The translations under genes were made by a program, and so were the position numbers. Positions 9,926-21,428 of a DNA stretch of 64,000 bases are shown one piece after another. The first letter of the stretch is position 1. Every line of letters starts with the position of its first letter. The stretch is from assembly GCA_003427395.1 (NCBI GenBank), contig BFEA01000059.1, positions 2,445,954-2,509,953 on the forward strand, read 5' to 3'. Under the pieces are notes generated by a model. The model was not told the origin of the DNA and made no database searches. It worked only from the letters and a program-made list of their open reading frames with translations. Origin of the DNA: Chara braunii (Eukaryota > Streptophyta > Charophyceae > Charales > Characeae).

Positions 9926-10170
9926 GGAGAAGAAGGCGGAAAGGAGGGAAACTGGTGGTGATGACAACAAATTCCGGGTGGGTGAAGTAGTAGGTGTGGT
10001 CACGAGAAGGGAAATCGGAGCACCGAGGGTCGCTAGAGGTGGCGCAGTGGAATTCCCGCGGACATAGCCGATTCTCCGTGACAGGGGTATCGTGTCCTTA
10101 TGAGCTCGTTTATTATAGAGGTGAAATAGTCTGGGTCGTAGGACGAGTCTGAGCTCCAAGATCGCGGCAT
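9926..10170 (-). pseudogene. Leader peptide of element B, frameshifted
   Basis: From ATG at 10,170 (reverse strand) the peptide begins MPRSWSSDSSYDPDYF. After a +1 shift near 10,080 it continues TENRLCPREFHCATSSDPR and then EFVVITTSFPPF. The match to the element A leader (671 onward) is clear in both halves, which supports a peptide that was once translated. Function unknown. Confidence 0.5.
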
Positions 10171-10823
10171 GGTATCATCGTCGAGGGGATAGCTCGGGTC
10201 GGGATATCGTCACCGCGCACGAGCACGTGCAGGACAGGCAGACTCAGTGACGCCTCAGCGTCCTCGTACGGGATGACGGTTCCACCACACATCTTTTTGG
10301 GTGGGCGAATCGACGTACGGGAATGCGTGTAAGGGCGCGACTCAGATCACGTTTACACGTGTTCTCGCGCGGACTTTGCGGAGCCAGACCTCGGAACGTG
10401 TAATTGCTTCGGATTATGCAAGATGCAACCATATCACAACCCCCATCGCGAGATAAGCGAAAACGAGGACAAAATCGTTATCGGTGCCGGATCCTCGTCC
10501 CGTCTACAGCTGCATCAGGTGTGGGCAAAGATTTGTTACAAACAAAAAGCAAGGACAGGGGTTCTTAGCAAAAAGATATACAAGCAGGCATAACGTCCAC
10601 ACATCCACACATTCATACATCCATTCATTCGATAATCATACACATAATGCAATCGGGACGGACATAGCAAGGACAAGTGTGAGCAAAAACCCAAGCCCAT
10701 ATTTCAGAAAGCCGAAACGGAAATAAGAACGGGCAAACCGGCCGGAGCCGCAATCAAAATGTATGTACACGTGAAGAGGGGGAAGAGACAAGAAAACAGC
10801 AAATCTGCGTCTATCAACCTCAA

Positions 10824-10855
<32 letters not shown>

Positions 10856-11950
10856 CGATGCGGACAGTCCGTCGTCACGCACCAACCCACGAAGTTGTCA
10901 ACCCGCTTAGTCCTCCTGCACCCGTCGGATTCGCCCGTGCCCACAGTCCGTCATGGGCCACGTCAATCCCGCGCATTCGGCACCAGCCCGTCGGGTCGCC
11001 CAACTCCTACTCTACTCACCTCTTACTTCGCTCGTGTGCCGACCCTTCCTGATCGCGCAACCCCGAGCTTCCAACGACGGGTTAAGAGAGCTGACTAATC
11101 GCGCAGCCGAAATTTATAGCGTGCATGCATGCGCGAAGAACACGGAATTACCAGGACTTAGAGTGAGGTTTAGAGAGGGAACGCCTGCGTTCTGCATGAT
11201 TGGCCGCGCCGTGGGGGACGTAACCCTTCTCCACGCATCGATCCGAGCATGCAAGCCGCGGCTTTCAAAATTTCAGCAAAAGAAAGAGAGGGAGGGCGGG
11301 AGAGACGAAGTGCAAGAGGAGAGATACAGTTACAATGGCGCCCGCCCAAAATTACAGTTACACATACGGTTAAGGGCGCCCACTAATCAGAGTACCGTTG
11401 CAGCCGCATGAAAAAGCCCGTAAACAAAAGCGCCGCGCGGCAGGAAAAATCCTAATTACTGGATTCCTAAATTCCTATCTAATGCAAAAAAGCAAAAAGC
11501 ACGAATTCCAGATGGAAAGTCCGAAATTCTGAGAGTCATTGGGGGCTCGACAAAATTCGAAAAAGATTCAAGAAGAAGTTCAAGAAAAGAACGAAGCAAT
11601 TTCCCGTGCAATGTCCGCGCCCAAAAGATTGAAAACCGAACCAAAAGAAACGACGTCAACATTTATTAATCACGCGCGCGTGTGGCGTCGCGCCAGACAA
11701 CCATCTGACCAATCAATCAACCGGCCGTTCCCAAGACACACCTGACCCCGTGCCCGGCCATTTGAAAAGGAAACGATGAAAAAGGACGAAAAAGCGAGGA
11801 CACTGATGCAATTCTCCACTGATCCCGATCTCCCGTAATTGGCCCAATCTTCCCAGCTTAGGACACCTCATTGCAACCGCGCAGAAAATCGCGTGTTACA
11901 GAAAGTGGTTCGTCACAGGACAACAACAAAAAAAAAAAAAAAAACACAAA
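10171..11950 (-). promoter_or_regulatory. Promoter-like head module of element B
   Basis: Read on the reverse strand, this region matches the sequence upstream of the LINE at 30.28-31.35 kb in order: ACCACTTTCTGTAAC (cf. ACTACTTTCTGCAAC at 30.30 kb), GGAAATTGCTTCG (30.63 kb), TAACTGTAATTTT (30.78 kb), GGATCGATGCGTG and ACGTCCCCCACG (30.91-30.94 kb), GCATGCATGC followed by CTATAAATTT (31.03 kb), TTGACGTGG and GACGGACTGTG (31.17-31.20 kb), then a GA tract. The TATA box lies at 11,112-11,118. This looks like a polymerase II promoter plus transcribed leader, plausibly the U3-R-U5 of a long LTR. Confidence 0.6.
10822..10856. repeat. (CT)n microsatellite in element B head module
   Basis: CT run (GA on the element strand) in the same relative position as those at 1-58 and 31,296-31,312. 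Confidence 0.95.
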
Positions 11951-12800
11951 CACGTCATCTTTTTGGGAACAGTGTACAGCCCCGTTCCATTTTCGAAAAC
12001 GGCAAAACTGAGCTCCCGACGTTAACTCCATGATTGCCATGTTCACGACCGTTTCCACATCCCTCCGTTCACACCGGAGCCTTCGGGGTTCAAGGAAAGG
12101 TGGGATACGCCGAAAATCGATAATTTACTTACCGTAAGTAGTGTGGGATGACCCCCTTAATCCTGGACCCTGACCTCAGACCCCTGATTCCTCATCCCGT
12201 GTCCTACCATTCCATGTCGAGTTCGAGTGCTCTGCATTCTAGACTGAGACTGACTGTGGTTGCCACTGGTTATGCCCTCTACTGCTAGTTAATCATGAAA
12301 ACCTCAGGCCTGAACCCTGCACCCTCATACAAGTGTCCTACCACTTCTTTCTTTTCTTTTAACCAACGGAAATTGAGACCTGTACAGTGCCTTTTTAACG
12401 CCGCTGCCAGGCAAACAACTCGGCAGCACTGACAATACTCCTGCCTTTTCTTCCCGAGCTACCCATGCCTCTTCGCACTGTAGGAATAAATAAACTGGGG
12501 CAGAAGGCCTCCACCTGCACCCTGAAAGGCTACTGGGTTGAGTAGAGTCTGGGTAGATAGTTGTATCAATTGAACCCGAGACCGGGTGATCTTGCCTTGA
12601 GCAGGTTGAAGAGTGTCCACCAGGTCATGGATGTACTCCATGCCTCAAGGGGCTTCAGTTGCCCTTTCCAAACTCGGCACGCGAGTTTGTTACCCTTTTC
12701 AAACTCGGTGCGAGGGTAAAAGCGTTTTTGTAGCCCTAAGGGCAATACCAGTAAAAATGGCATTACTGTGGTCGGAGTGTGATTCGTTGCCCTTAACTCG
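11951..12800. other. Intergenic stretch, no gene seen
   Basis: No ORF or RNA gene that I can support. At 12,660-12,800 and again at 12,938-13,010 related words flank the SINE-like insert: the hairpin AAACTCGGCACGCGAGTTT (and AAACTCAGCGCGTGAGTTT) and GAGGGTAAAA. The SINE therefore probably split an older tandem repeat. Confidence 0.5.
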
Positions 12801-12803
12801 ACC

Positions 12804-12935
12804 TTTTTTTTTTTTTTGGAAAACCAAGCTCCATCTATTGGTGGGGAGTAGCACCTGCTGGAAACCGGGTCCAGCGTCCCATAGATACAACCATATCCTC
12901 ACAAAGTGGCACAAACTGGGAACCGGGCCCCAGCG
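12804..12935 (-). repeat. Short SINE-like element with poly(A) tail
   Basis: On the reverse strand: GGGACGCTGGACCCGG, TTTCCAGCAGGTG, CTCCCCACCAATAGATGGAG, then a 14-A tail (T run at 12,804-12,817). The same body plus poly(A) occurs on the plus strand at 38,136-38,272, and shorter copies lie at 14,208 and 15,225. The core GCTGGACCCGGTTTCCAGC can fold as a 6-bp stem with a 7-nt loop, like a tRNA T-arm. A second related hairpin follows at 12,911-12,935. Confidence 0.6.
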
Positions 12936-13040
12936 TGAGGGTAAAAACAGTTCTAAAATGCTTTTGTTGCCCTTTCAAACTCAGCGCGTGAGTTTGTTGC
13001 CCGGGTGTGATCTTTTCGACGTTTTCAAATTCATTTGTGC

Positions 13041-13128
13041 CACAAGACCATCCTTCCATTTACGCATATCATCCTTGCACAGGGGTCATGCTAATTTTCT
13101 CTGTATCATTCCAATTTTAACAGACGTC
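13041..13128 (-). pseudogene. U6: U6 snRNA pseudogene
   Basis: The reverse complement aligns with U6 from about nucleotide 12 to the 3' region: TTAAAATTGGAATGATACAG, AGAAAATTAGCATGACCC, TGTGCAAGGATGATATGCG, then ATGG. The 5' capping-end hairpin is missing, and the changes are mostly transitions (C to T, G to A). U6 is the catalytic RNA of the spliceosome. This copy is 5'-truncated and lacks a recognisable promoter. It shares the variant GTTAAAATTGG (usual GATAAAATTGG) with the copy at 27,595. Confidence 0.85.
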
Positions 13129-13131
13129 CTT

Positions 13132-13470
13132 TTGTGTCATTTGGAACACAGTTGGAATTTCCTGTGGTAAGATTTCTGAAATTTCTCGAGATTTCCAAAA
13201 TTGAAATGTTGGCAAAATTTCATGAAAATGCATTTTTGTGCGCCGGATTTTGTGTCATTTGGAGAATTGGAATTTCCTCTGTTAAGATTTCTGGAATTTC
13301 TCAAGATTTCTGAAATTGGAATGTTGGCAAAATTTCATGAAAATGCACTTTTGTGTGCCAAATTGTGTCATTTGGAGAATTGGAATTTCCTCTGATAAGA
13401 TTTTTGAGATTTCTCAAGATTTCTGAAATTGAAATGTCGGCAAATTTTCATGAAAGTGCACTTTTGCCTT
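13132..13470. repeat. Tandem repeat, three units of about 105-120 bp
   Basis: Units begin at about 13,131, 13,251 and 13,365 with TTGTGTCATTTGGA, then GGAATTTCCTCTG, AAGATTTCTGAAATT and GGCAAAATTTCATGAAAATG. The first unit abuts the truncated 5' end of the U6 pseudogene. Confidence 0.9.
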
Positions 13471-14207
13471 TCTGTTTCATATGTTTTTTATTATATTTTT
13501 TTTGGATTTTGTTTTGCAGTTATAGTTAGTATGGTCTCCAGTCTATGAATTGGTGGCAAGTTTGATTAAAATGACCCTTTGGTTTTCTTATAAATGGCAT
13601 CATGGCAACTGGTCTGAAAATTAGGGTCTCCGTTAACCTTCTCTCCCTTCAAATGCACAGCACTGGGGCAACAAGCCCAGCAGCAGAAGAGGGGCGGCGA
13701 TTGGGACCACCAGATCAGAGAGAGCCAACGGAGCTGCTTCCGCAAATCCGCTGCTTCCGCAAATCCGGTGGTAGACGACAGAGAAGCAAAATGCAAATGG
13801 ACTCAGGACAAACAGTTGACAATCAAAGCAAAAAAAAAAAGAAAAAAAAGAAGAAGGGGAGTCTGCTGAGCCAACTGTAAGGAGCAAGTGGCTGTGCCCC
13901 TCTGGGAACAGGGGCCGGGGGGAGCGGAAGCCACAGGTATGATAGCCAGAGCCTATGTTTTGAGGACGCTGGGCCGTCAATCCCCTTGAACCACCAGTAA
14001 AGTCGTGCCCTTTAACGCTACGCAATTTTAGGAAACGTACGGGGCACTACAGGAGCGCCCAAATTCATCCAACTAGAAACGTTTATACTCTATTTTTTTC
14101 CGCGGCCGGTAGCTGGGCCAACTACACTGGTGGTTTTAACCAGGTGAATCAATGAAGCCCACAAACAGGCAAATTGATGCTGCCCCCGTGTGTGGCGTAA
14201 AATAAAG
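13471..14207. other. Intergenic stretch, no gene seen
   Basis: A purine-rich patch at 13,825-13,857 and one diverged copy of the GACGCTGGG motif at about 13,955. No supported gene. Confidence 0.5.
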
Positions 14208-14240
14208 ACGCTGGGACGCTGGGCCCGATTCCCAGCACGT
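14208..14240 (+). repeat. tRNA T-arm-like hairpin (SINE fragment)
   Basis: GCTGGGCCCGATTCCCAGC forms a perfect 6-bp stem with the 7-nt loop CCCGATT. It resembles a Pol III B box (consensus GGTTCGANTCC) with TT changed to CC. No matching A box at the tRNA spacing. Confidence 0.5.
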
Positions 14241-14334
14241 ACATAGTGCTCCGCACGAATTAGATAGGAGCCATACATCTAGGGGACACAGGCTCTTAGC
14301 CCCCATCTGAGGAAGGTAGACCCCCTCTGATGCT

Positions 14335-14869
14335 NNNNNNNNNNNNNNNNNNNNNNNNNNNNNNNNNNNNNNNNNNNNNNNNNNNNNNNNNNNNNNNNNN
14401 NNNNNNNNNNNNNNNNNNNNNNNNNNNNNNNNNNNNNNNNNNNNNNNNNNNNNNNNNNNNNNNNNNNNNNNNNNNNNNNNNNNNNNNNNNNNNNNNNNNN
14501 NNNNNNNNNNNNNNNNNNNNNNNNNNNNNNNNNNNNNNNNNNNNNNNNNNNNNNNNNNNNNNNNNNNNNNNNNNNNNNNNNNNNNNNNNNNNNNNNNNNN
14601 NNNNNNNNNNNNNNNNNNNNNNNNNNNNNNNNNNNNNNNNNNNNNNNNNNNNNNNNNNNNNNNNNNNNNNNNNNNNNNNNNNNNNNNNNNNNNNNNNNNN
14701 NNNNNNNNNNNNNNNNNNNNNNNNNNNNNNNNNNNNNNNNNNNNNNNNNNNNNNNNNNNNNNNNNNNNNNNNNNNNNNNNNNNNNNNNNNNNNNNNNNNN
14801 NNNNNNNNNNNNNNNNNNNNNNNNNNNNNNNNNNNNNNNNNNNNNNNNNNNNNNNNNNNNNNNNNNNNN
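14335..14869. other. Assembly gap (535 N)
   Basis: Run of N. Any reading frame crossing it is meaningless. The sequence to the right starts with an (AT)n tract. Confidence 0.99.
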
Positions 14870-15224
14870 AGGGTGAATATATATATATATAAAACAGCAC
14901 AGCTAAACCTCTCATCTTAGACTATCCAATGAGAGAAAAGAATTACAACTCTCCCTCGAATGAATGACCCACAAACAACCTACAGCCGACTTTCCCTAGA
15001 AATGAAAATCTTGCACGAAGATAAAAAAACCTACGACTTCACATCAAAAACGTTTTTGAAATTTTCTGAAGTTTTTGTCACAACAATTCTGAACCAACTT
15101 GGAACCCTCGTCATAAAAAACCTCAGCGTCATTACTGTTTCCTGTTCCGTTGTCCCAGTCCGTGTTCCTCTTTCAGCACTGGCGATAGAACCAGCAGCAT
15201 TGACGTCTTGTCTTGGGGCTGCTC
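14870..15224. other. Intergenic, no gene seen
   Basis: AT-rich sequence after the gap, with a short AT dinucleotide run at 14,879-14,890. Nothing supportable. Confidence 0.5.
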
Positions 15225-15290
15225 AATCTAACGGTGGGTAGCGTCACCTGCTGCTGAAGACCGGGTCCAGCGTCCCTTTCATACAGCAAT
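15225..15290 (-). repeat. SINE-like element copy without tail
   Basis: On the reverse strand: GGGACGCTGGACCCGG, TCTTCAGCAG, then CCCACCGTTAGATTGAGC. Same order as the copies at 12.8 and 38.1 kb, including TGTAT upstream of GGGACGC, but no poly(A). Confidence 0.55.
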
Positions 15291-15675
15291 GCCCTTTTTT
15301 CATACAGCAATGAAATACAGCATTTTTTGTATCGGTTGTCAGGGCTATGGCCATTTCCACTCCCTTTTCCACTCCCTACTGTGGGGGCTCCGTCATTGCC
15401 ATAGATCAGCCCCAAGACAGACAGGTGCCGCTCCCCACCCTTCGTTATCTACAGCTCCCTTTTTTCAGTGTCCCAGGACACTCCTTTCCTCTTTCAGCGC
15501 TGTTTCCTGTTCCGGTGTCCCACTTTTCCTGATCCGTTGTCCCACTCCTTTTCCCTTTCAGCACTGTTTCATATGAGATGGGGGCATATTGAATGGAATT
15601 CGTCTTGAAGTTCTTGCAATACTATCTGTCCCCTTTTGGCTGCTACCACCTAGATTGTTTACCCCGTGCGACTCC

Positions 15676-15801
15676 GGGCCTCGCTCCACCACAGTAACTC
15701 TCCAAATGTGCAAAATGAGACTCTCCTCCGCTGGAACATGGAAAGATACGTTGGCAATTTTTAAGTCTTTTGTGCATGCGGAGAGTAGTGAACGGAGGCC
15801 C
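15676..15801. mobile_element. MITE, GGGCCTCGCTCCAC family, 126 bp
   Basis: Begins GGGCCTCGCTCCACC and ends with the inverted partner ACGGAGGCCC. The interior has CTCCAAATGTGCAAAATGAG and TTTTGTGCATGCGGAGAGTA, which are themselves inverted. Related copies at 16,316-16,433, 27,038-27,163 and 28,379-28,499. No ORF, so non-autonomous. Confidence 0.85.
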
Positions 15802-16065
15802 TCTCTCTCCTCTCTCCTGAATAAATCTATATGTACCAAGCAGTTTACCCCACCTGCCCGTCTGCCTCTGTGTTTCACCGCTGCCAGCCAAACGAGTACC
15901 TCATGCCGGGTAAAACACAGAGATGCCACACCACACCTATTCTCTCTCCGCTCCTAGTCTCCCTCCGTACAATCGCTGGCACCCGCGTGCACCTGTACAC
16001 ACTAATACCGCCGTACTCACAAGAGGACTTTCCTACATGTATAGGACTGCAATTACGACTCGTCC

Positions 16066-16225
16066 TGAATGCATCTGGCTGCAATTACGGCCAGAGATAA
16101 GTTGTAGTTTTGAGAGGAAAAAAAAAAAGAAATGCCCACCTCCTGAATGCATCTGGCCGCAATTACGTCCAGAGAAAAGTTGGAGTAGTTTCGAGAGTGA
16201 GAAAAAAAAAAAAAGAAATGCCCAG
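16066..16225 (+). repeat. Tandem pair of about 77-bp units
   Basis: Each unit has CCTGAATGCATCTGGC, GCAATTACG.CCAGAGA and ends in an A-run followed by GAAATGCCCA. Related words (GAATGCATCTGGCTCCA) occur near 19,065 and inside the MITEs at 24.9 and 25.3 kb, so this is probably MITE-derived with A-tract expansion. Confidence 0.75.
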
Positions 16226-16315
16226 GGTCAGTCATGGCCGGGCTGATGCGAGCCGGAAGGTGACGGGGCCCACGTGGGTGACAGAATGGACAGCACGCAG
16301 GACAAGCCGACAAGA

Positions 16316-16433
16316 TGCCCAGAGAGAAAATATGCAAAACGAGAGTGAATCTTCCGCTAGAATATGGAAAGATACACTGCCATGATTTTAAAATTTGTCT
16401 TTTGTGCATGTCGAGAGTAGTGCAGCGAGGCCC
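16316..16433. mobile_element. MITE, GGGCCTCGCTCCAC family, left end eroded
   Basis: Interior nearly identical to the 28.4-kb copy (AACGAGAGTGAATCTTCCGC, TAGAATATGGAAAGAT, TTTTGTGCATGTCGAGAGTA). Right end GTGCAGCGAGGCCC is preserved. The left inverted repeat is degraded to GCCCAGAGAGAAAATATGC. Confidence 0.8.
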
Positions 16434-16931
16434 ATAACCAACGAACGGAATGAATGAATGAATGCGGGAGTACAATAATATAATATCACCTAGGGCTGCG
16501 CACCAGTGGGCAGGCAGAGCCTGTAGGCCCGCACTGGGGAGTGGGGCCAGGCCGTGGGCCTGGTCACACTGCCGACAGGGCCAAACAGCAGGGACCCGAG
16601 TAGAATCGTGAGAAGGACAAACTATGGAATATGCAACGACAACGAAAACGGCGCTCCCGAGGCCAAAGCTTTTAAGAGTTAAAATTATCAATGGGAAAAA
16701 AAAATAAAAAATAAAAAAATCAATGGAGCAAAAACAAACCTCACGCCGCCCAAGCATTCAAACTTCCTCCGGAATCGACCCCATGACTCACTCTCCCTTA
16801 ACCCTGCCGCCTCTGCTGCGTCACCTACCCTAACCATTCGCTCGGTTCTCCCAAACGCCCGATTGATGCTCCCTCCCTATGCTTGCATTCTTAAAACTTG
16901 CGGTTCTCCCAAACGTCCGTGAACAATCCCC

Positions 16932-16973
<42 letters not shown>

Positions 16974-17824
16974 CTCCAGCGGTTCCTTTTCGTTCAGCCT
17001 TTCTGACTTTCTCTCTTAGACTAGCCGTTCGCGTTACTTCATCCGCTTCCCCCCCTTCGCTCTTCTTCCGCGCCCCTCTTACAAGCATACAGCTCGTTCT
17101 CCCCTCCCCCGCGTTACACGCAAACAACGCGCTTACACGAGAAAACGACGGAGTCCAGCACTTGTTCAGGTGCCCAATACCATCCTAGTGCTCAAACCAG
17201 AGCCGTCTTAGTCTTGTTTCATTTTGGCGGTCCTCAGATCCCTGCCTCCTGCAATTACATTGCTCAGCAAATCATGAGCATCCCTCCCCTTCCGCTTTAC
17301 ACAAATCCATTCTCACACCTTAAATCACCCTCCTCACTGATCGTCTTCCTCCTCCTCTCTCACCGCAGATTACCCCTCTGGCCCAGCACGCGACACAGAG
17401 CAGTCCATCACCGACAACCTACCATAGTCGGCTCCAAAGAACATCGACGAATTCATCAGGTGCTAAGAGGCCAGAGGCACAAAGATAAAATCGTTATTGC
17501 AAAGCTTCAAAACAAATCAATGGCTGGAGCTTCTGAAACATGAACGGCTATCGCAGCCACTTGATGCCCCCATCGACCGCGCGACAAGGAAGATCGGCTA
17601 GTAGTCCACTTGTGCTAAAAATAGACCCCCTGGCAGGCTACAGCATAATTTTTCCCTCAACCATCGCCGTTGGTGGCTATCTGACTCTCAAATCGTCGTC
17701 GGAAATATCAAACGATTACGGGCTTGTCCGCAATCTGAGGCCTTAAGCTCAGACGCGAACAGCACGTGTAGATCAACATCAATCCAATCATCACCTTGTC
17801 CATCTGAGCCTGATAGACGGAGGA
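16434..17824. other. Intergenic, simple repeats only
   Basis: Contains a CT microsatellite at 16,935-16,970 and pyrimidine-rich DNA to about 17,110. No supported gene. Confidence 0.6.
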
Positions 17825-18055
17825 AACATCAGCTCGACCCATGAGCCGTCTTGCGTTCGAGCCCCTGCCATATCGGCGGCTAATCAGGCGAGTCAATCAA
17901 GTCGAGTCGCACCGTGCGATTATGCAAAATTCCAGCGTCAAACCTCATAACACGGAGAAACGTCAAATCGGCCGGTGAGCGGTCTTGCGTTCGAGCCCCT
18001 GCCATATCGGCGGCTAACCAGGACACCGATGGCGCGCTGTGCGATTACGAAGACT
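17825..18055 (+). repeat. Two tandem SINE-like units with a Pol III B-box-like core
   Basis: Two units about 134 bp apart share GGAGAAACRTCA, then the exact core TCTTGCGTTCGAGCCCCTG and CCATATCGGCGGCTAA (17,849-17,882 and 17,983-18,016), then GTGCGATTA. GCGTTCGAGCCCC is close to the B-box consensus. The arms do not pair as a tRNA, so this is not a tRNA gene. Confidence 0.55.
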
Positions 18056-21000
18056 TGGGAGCCGTTAGATCTAGTAGGATATCCAATATCGAGGATGCCC
18101 TTGTGATTGGGATTCGTAATCCGTTCCACCCCTTGCATATGAAGACGAGGTTCCTTCCTGGTCTGCCATCTCGCTTAAAGCACAATTTGCAACGAACCAT
18201 CAAAAGCCATGTATGTGCCTGCCCCAAGGGCAGGAGAAAAGACACCTGGGTCTGAGAGAGAGCCAGCCTGACATCACCCACCACCCTTGACTCAAACCGC
18301 CTTTACATCAAACGTGTGGTGCAGATGTGTCAATGCTCTGTTCGATTGGCATCGGTAATGTCGATCGGCTAATGGGCGAAGAAGCATGGGGAAAGGAACG
18401 ACAGCTTCTCACGCGAAGGGGGCAGGGGGGGGGGGGGGGGGGGGGGGGGAAGGGTTAAGTGAAAATGGGACGCGCAAGAGGGGTTATGGCAAGCTATTTT
18501 TAGCGAAGGCGTTTCGACGAGAGGGGAAGTGGGTGAAGGGTTTGCAAGCACGTCCAGCAGCAGCCACTGGCGACTACCATCGCTTTGTTGCTGCGCTCAA
18601 GAGAGAAAAAAAAGGGGAATCCCGACGCGATCGAACCCATACCAAACACGGCCTTTTAGCCTTATCCCAACCCCCCTTACAACCCTCGTCTTTTCTTGGT
18701 GGCGTCGTTGCTCAGCGGCACCGTCTCGACTGCCAGTCGTCGGAGAACCGCGATACGTTCTTTCCTCTTTGCATCATGATTTCACGTCGAGTCGAAGTGC
18801 AAGTGCGATTGGCCCATGAACGCGCGGCATCACGGTGCGCGGTATAGGTCTCAGTGACTCCGTCCCCATTTTCTCTTTTCATCTTTACATCAGATTGACA
18901 GGATCAGCTCAGCGATTTCTAAATTACAACAATCGCACCGCCATGACAGCACCCTTCCCCTACTAATCGTGGCTACGACCATTCTGCATTTGCTTTTTTC
19001 TCCTCTGGTCCATCTTCCTGCAAAGATTATCAAGAATGAATCTGGCTCCACTTTTTGATAGCTGTACCGAGAATGCATCTGGCTCCAGTCATTATTACTA
19101 TCCCTTTTAATCTAAACCCCCGGCACTGCTTTGTTCATTCATAACCTGCCGACGAGGAAAAAAGTTCATCACCCTCCCTACCTCACTCCCTCCCTTCCTC
19201 CGGTGCCGCTAAGCAAAAACCCACCCATGATGACGACCTTCTTCGCGAAAGGAGTCATATTGAATCTCCTTACTCCTGCCAATCACAACGTCTCAAACCC
19301 CTGATAGATGAAGAAAACCCCCCTGATAGCCTCTTCATCTCGTATATTAATTAATCCATGATGACGACCTTCTTCTCTGGAGGGGTGACTGTCGTTCAAT
19401 TTCCTTCCTCCTCCTGGCAAGCACATCGTCTCAAATCCCTGAGAAACTCTTCAGAATCATCTCTCGTATATTACCTCACAGCTCAGACGTCGCCCAAGAA
19501 ATTTGGAACAAACGAGCGAAGTCCGCACCACGAGATCTTGCCAAAAAAAGAACGATGGCGCAACAAAAGGCTGCACCAACCTGGCTATCGAAATTAACCC
19601 TGGTTGCCGTCGACAAGTCACGTCGTCAAGAAAGAACCCCCAGTTCAATACACAGACCAGAAGAATAATCGACAAGCGGGGCGGCTTCAGAAGCGATTCT
19701 AATTACGCAATTCATGTTCCTGTTTGGGGGTAATCGTTGAAAAAAATCATGACGGCGGCAAAGAGAGAGGCCAGGAAGAAAGCTGCCATGGAAGCTGCCA
19801 GAGAGGACTCTACTCCGTCTACTGTCTCTACAGATTGAGAGTACGAACCGGTTTCGGTGTAGCTATGTGAAGCAGGCGACGACAAAACTGGAATTACACG
19901 AAGTAGAAAAAAAGAGTACAAAACGAAACCGAGATAATAATTGTAATTGTGTTTAGAAGGTGGAGGTAGTGAAAGACCAGAAGGAAAAAAAAAAAAAAAA
20001 AAGGTCAGAAGAGAAGGGTAGACAACAAGAACCGTTTCGTTTCAAAAGGGTCGAAGACGGAATTACCAAATGGATGGCATATATACAGACGGGTGGAATA
20101 AACACCGAGATAAGTGAATTGACACACAGCAGATCAATCTAGTTTGGTAACATCGACGACGAGTCGACGCAAACCAGATAGAACACGTAGTGGCGACACA
20201 AACAGCGGCAAAGGCCATAAGCGTACGACACCAGTAAGAAGCAAAAAAGGAGAGCGCGAATGGCACGTACCCAGCAGCGAGGTCCCTCCTTCTCTGTGTC
20301 TGTGTGTCTACGCCCTACTACTGGTAGTCTGAATTTAGACTCTACTTTCGCTATCAAGCAGCTCTCTCTCTCTCTCTCTCTCTCTCCCTCTCCCAACTCC
20401 CGATGCACCTTCAGTAGGTAGCTCTGAATCTCCACGGCTTCGGCATCGACCGAAGTGCAGGTTATCCAGGTTAACCATCATATGCAATCCATCGCTTCGT
20501 CTATTGTCAAGCTGCAACTATATAACAAAGGCTGGTAAAAACGACATCCATGGGACGTCCTAAAAAATCAACTACATGTCATAGGACGGAAGAAGCGTCG
20601 CGCTGGGAGGATCAAGTGACTTAACAATCGTCGATGAGAAAGGCGACCGATGTGTAACAAAGAAAACTACAACTGCGACGCAAAGAAACCGTGCTCGCGA
20701 TGGAGAGAGCACGCAGCCACACACACGAGAGAGGGGAGAGGAATGAATTGCCTCACGCACGCTCTTACGACACGCGGGAAAAGAGAAAATCGTACAAGGT
20801 TGTCCAAAAAAAACAAAAAAAAACCGTATAAGGTGGCTCCCCATTTTCTTCTTCTTCTCCCGTCCCGTCAGATCGCGTGTATGCCGTAGATAAGCCAAAC
20901 CGATTCTACGCACTCGAAAAGATCTGACCGTTGACATCTCATTCTCATTGGTGAGCAAACAAAAGATGAGCGACCAACAGATAACGCTTCTGAATCGCCG

Positions 21001-21428
21001 TGTACAAACTCAAGCGCACGATTTGTAGGTCGAGCTCGGACTTCGGATCAAGTTTCGACTGCTTGGCTTTGTGACGTACCAAAAAACAGCCGAGCTTTGA
21101 TCGCCACAGGCTACACTCCAGACACAAAGGAAACGAGACTGCAATACCGCAGGTACAAATCTGCACACAGAGCGTACGAGATGGGGACATAACCCAATCA
21201 CCGAGAGAAGAGAGAGAGAAAGGAGGTGTAGGCGGACGCCACTGAGACTTATCTCTAGCTTTCCTGTCATCAAGGGAGTACTAGAGACCGCAAAGAGGAC
21301 AATCAAGAAAGGGGCCTGATCAAGTGCCCCCTTAATACCCAATTAAGGGAAATCGAATCGGTACCCTTTCTCAGTCCCTTTCGACCAAGCAGAGTCCTGC
21401 CTTTCTCCTGGACTCTGATCGTCTCTCT
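18056..21428. other. Intergenic, low-complexity tracts, no gene seen
   Basis: Holds a poly(G) run at 18,425-18,449, poly(A) at 19,985-20,002, a CT run at 20,361-20,392, and two similar blocks (ATGATGACGACCTTCTTC at 19,227 and 19,359) that mark a diverged ~130-bp tandem duplication. I cannot support any coding gene here. Confidence 0.6.

Noticed and set aside
14136-14920. Long reading frames on both strands around 14.1-14.9 kb and 25.5-26.3 kb
   Set aside because: They run through N gaps (14,335-14,869 and 25,736-26,041). The residues are unknown, so the frames carry no evidence.
17849-18016. tRNA genes at 17.85 and 17.98 kb
   Set aside because: Only a B-box-like core is present. No A box at the right distance and no acceptor or T-stem pairing.
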